7,341 nucleotides of DNA, from the NCBI GenBank assembly GCA_946221045.1, contig CAMIIY010000092.1:1-7341 (forward strand), in the 5' to 3' direction. The DNA is from an uncultured Oceanospirillaceae bacterium (GTDB lineage Bacteria > Pseudomonadota > Gammaproteobacteria > Pseudomonadales > Balneatricaceae). A model generated the notes under the pieces. It did not search any database. It was given only the letters and a program-made list of their open reading frames with translations, and had not been told where the DNA came from. The translations under genes were made by a program, and so were the position numbers. Numbering within the stretch: the first letter of the stretch is position 1; every line of letters begins with the position of its first letter. Below, piece by piece: positions 6,516-7,341 of this stretch.

Positions 6516-7341
6516 TGGTTAAGCTGGGCCACTTGAGTTGCCTGGTATGTTTCCAGCTGCACCATGAGTTTGTTAGCGGCAAGGTCAAATGATCCTTTTT
6601 CAGCCTTGGCAACAGGCTCTGCTTGAGGCAGCTTTACGGTGAGCGGGTTTTTATGCACGCCATTCAGACGAAATTCGTAGTGCAGATGCGGGCCAGTGGC
6701 CAGGCCGCTGGATCCTACAAAGCCGATAACCTGTCCCTGTTTCACACGTGAGCCAACGGACTGGCCCCGCTTAAAGCTTTTCATATGTGCATACAGGGTA
6801 GTGATGTTGCCACCATGTTGTACGATGACAACGTTGCCGTATCCGCCTTTAACACCGCGGAAAATAATTTTGCCATCACCCGCTGACTTAATCGGAGTGC
6901 CGGTGCTTGCAGCATAATCCACACCTTTATGGGCGCGAATACGATTCAGTACCGGGTGCTTGCGCTGCAGGTTAAACCGGGAACTGATACGGGCAAAATC
7001 TACCGGTGAGCGTAGAAATGCTTTACGCATGCTGTAGCCATCCGGCGTGAAATAGTTGCTGTCGCCGGCAGAGTCTGTGTAACGAAGTGCGGTGAAAGTA
7101 TTCCCCTGATTGGTGAACTGAGCAGCTAATATGGGGCCTTCATCAATTTTTTCGCCGTCCAGAAAGTGTTCTTCATACATTACGCTGAAGCTATCGCCTT
7201 CGCGAATATCCAAAACAAAATCAACATCCCAGCCAAACAGGCTGGCAAGCTCCATAATCTTTTTACCGGATAAGCCGGCACGTTCGCCGTCCACAAACAG
7301 GGAATTAACGATGATGCCAGAGGTAAACTGCTGCTTTACTT
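6512..7341 (-). CDS. M23 family zinc metallopeptidase (murein endopeptidase), 5' end beyond window
   Basis: This is an envelope peptidase of the LytM/M23 type, which cuts peptide cross-links in peptidoglycan. The frame is open to the right edge: 275 residues are visible, and the N-terminus, with the expected signal or membrane anchor, is missing. A GTG at 7294 is internal, because the codons before it (reading QQFTSGIIVNSLF) continue a segment normal for MepM/OapA-like proteins. Residues about 1-100 contain the conserved GWDVDFVLDIREGDSFSV stretch of the domain preceding the catalytic part. The M23 zinc site is complete: His137 and Asp141 in HKGVDYAA, and His220 in GPHLHYEF, with His218 and YAH (His185) as the other active-site histidines. 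About 40 residues follow the catalytic domain. The stop overlaps the anmK start by 4 nt, joining wall cleavage and wall recycling in one transcript. Its promoter is outside the window. Confidence 0.93.
   Translation of the reverse strand, partial: VKQQFTSGIIVNSLFVDGERAGLSGKKIMELASLFGWDVDFVLDIREGDSFSVMYEEHFLDGEKIDEGPILAAQFTNQGNTFTALRYTDSAGDSNYFTPDGYSMRKAFLRSPVDFARISSRFNLQRKHPVLNRIRAHKGVDYAASTGTPIKSAGDGKIIFRGVKGGYGNVVIVQHGGNITTLYAHMKSFKRGQSVGSRVKQGQVIGFVGSSGLATGPHLHYEFRLNGVHKNPLTVKLPQAEPVAKAEKGSFDLAANKLMVQLETYQATQVAQLNQ

Overview
This is a compact, roughly half-GC stretch of gammaproteobacterial chromosome. It carries housekeeping genes, several start/stop overlaps and almost no free intergenic space. 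The proteins look like those of the Pseudomonadales/Oceanospirillales side of the Gammaproteobacteria. The erpA - anmK - M23 peptidase neighbourhood next to argC resembles, from memory, the arrangement in Pseudomonas. No mobile element, CRISPR array, tRNA or rRNA was seen.

Left half, minus strand: a three-gene run reads leftwards. It contains a CLC-family anion transporter with a C-terminal CBS-like region (3306-1579), thiE for thiamine phosphate synthase (1582-953, 4-nt overlap with the CLC gene) and hemL for glutamate-1-semialdehyde aminomutase (933 to the left edge, truncated after residue 311). The spacing suggests one transcript that puts an anion transporter upstream of a thiamine and a tetrapyrrole biosynthesis gene.

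Centre: a gap of about 180 nt (3307-3485) separates the CLC gene from the divergent argC, and it must hold the start signals for both directions. On the plus strand follow argC (arginine biosynthesis, GTG start at 3486), erpA (Fe-S cluster carrier) and a small secreted DsrE-like protein (TTG start at 4971). A promoter with a good -35/-10 pair begins right at the argC stop codon. It overlaps a sequence very close to the IscR type 1 operator, so erpA is probably controlled by Fe-S status independently of argC.

Right part, minus strand: an M23 zinc peptidase (5' end beyond the right edge) overlaps anmK (anhydro-MurNAc kinase) by 4 nt, forming a peptidoglycan remodelling/recycling pair. The anmK stop codon directly abuts the stop codon of the DsrE-like gene, with no base between them.

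I see no convincing undescribed system. The most interesting points are the IscR-like erpA promoter, the divergent pore residues and operon context of the CLC protein, the uncharacterised secreted DsrE-like protein beside erpA, and the zero-base convergent junction.
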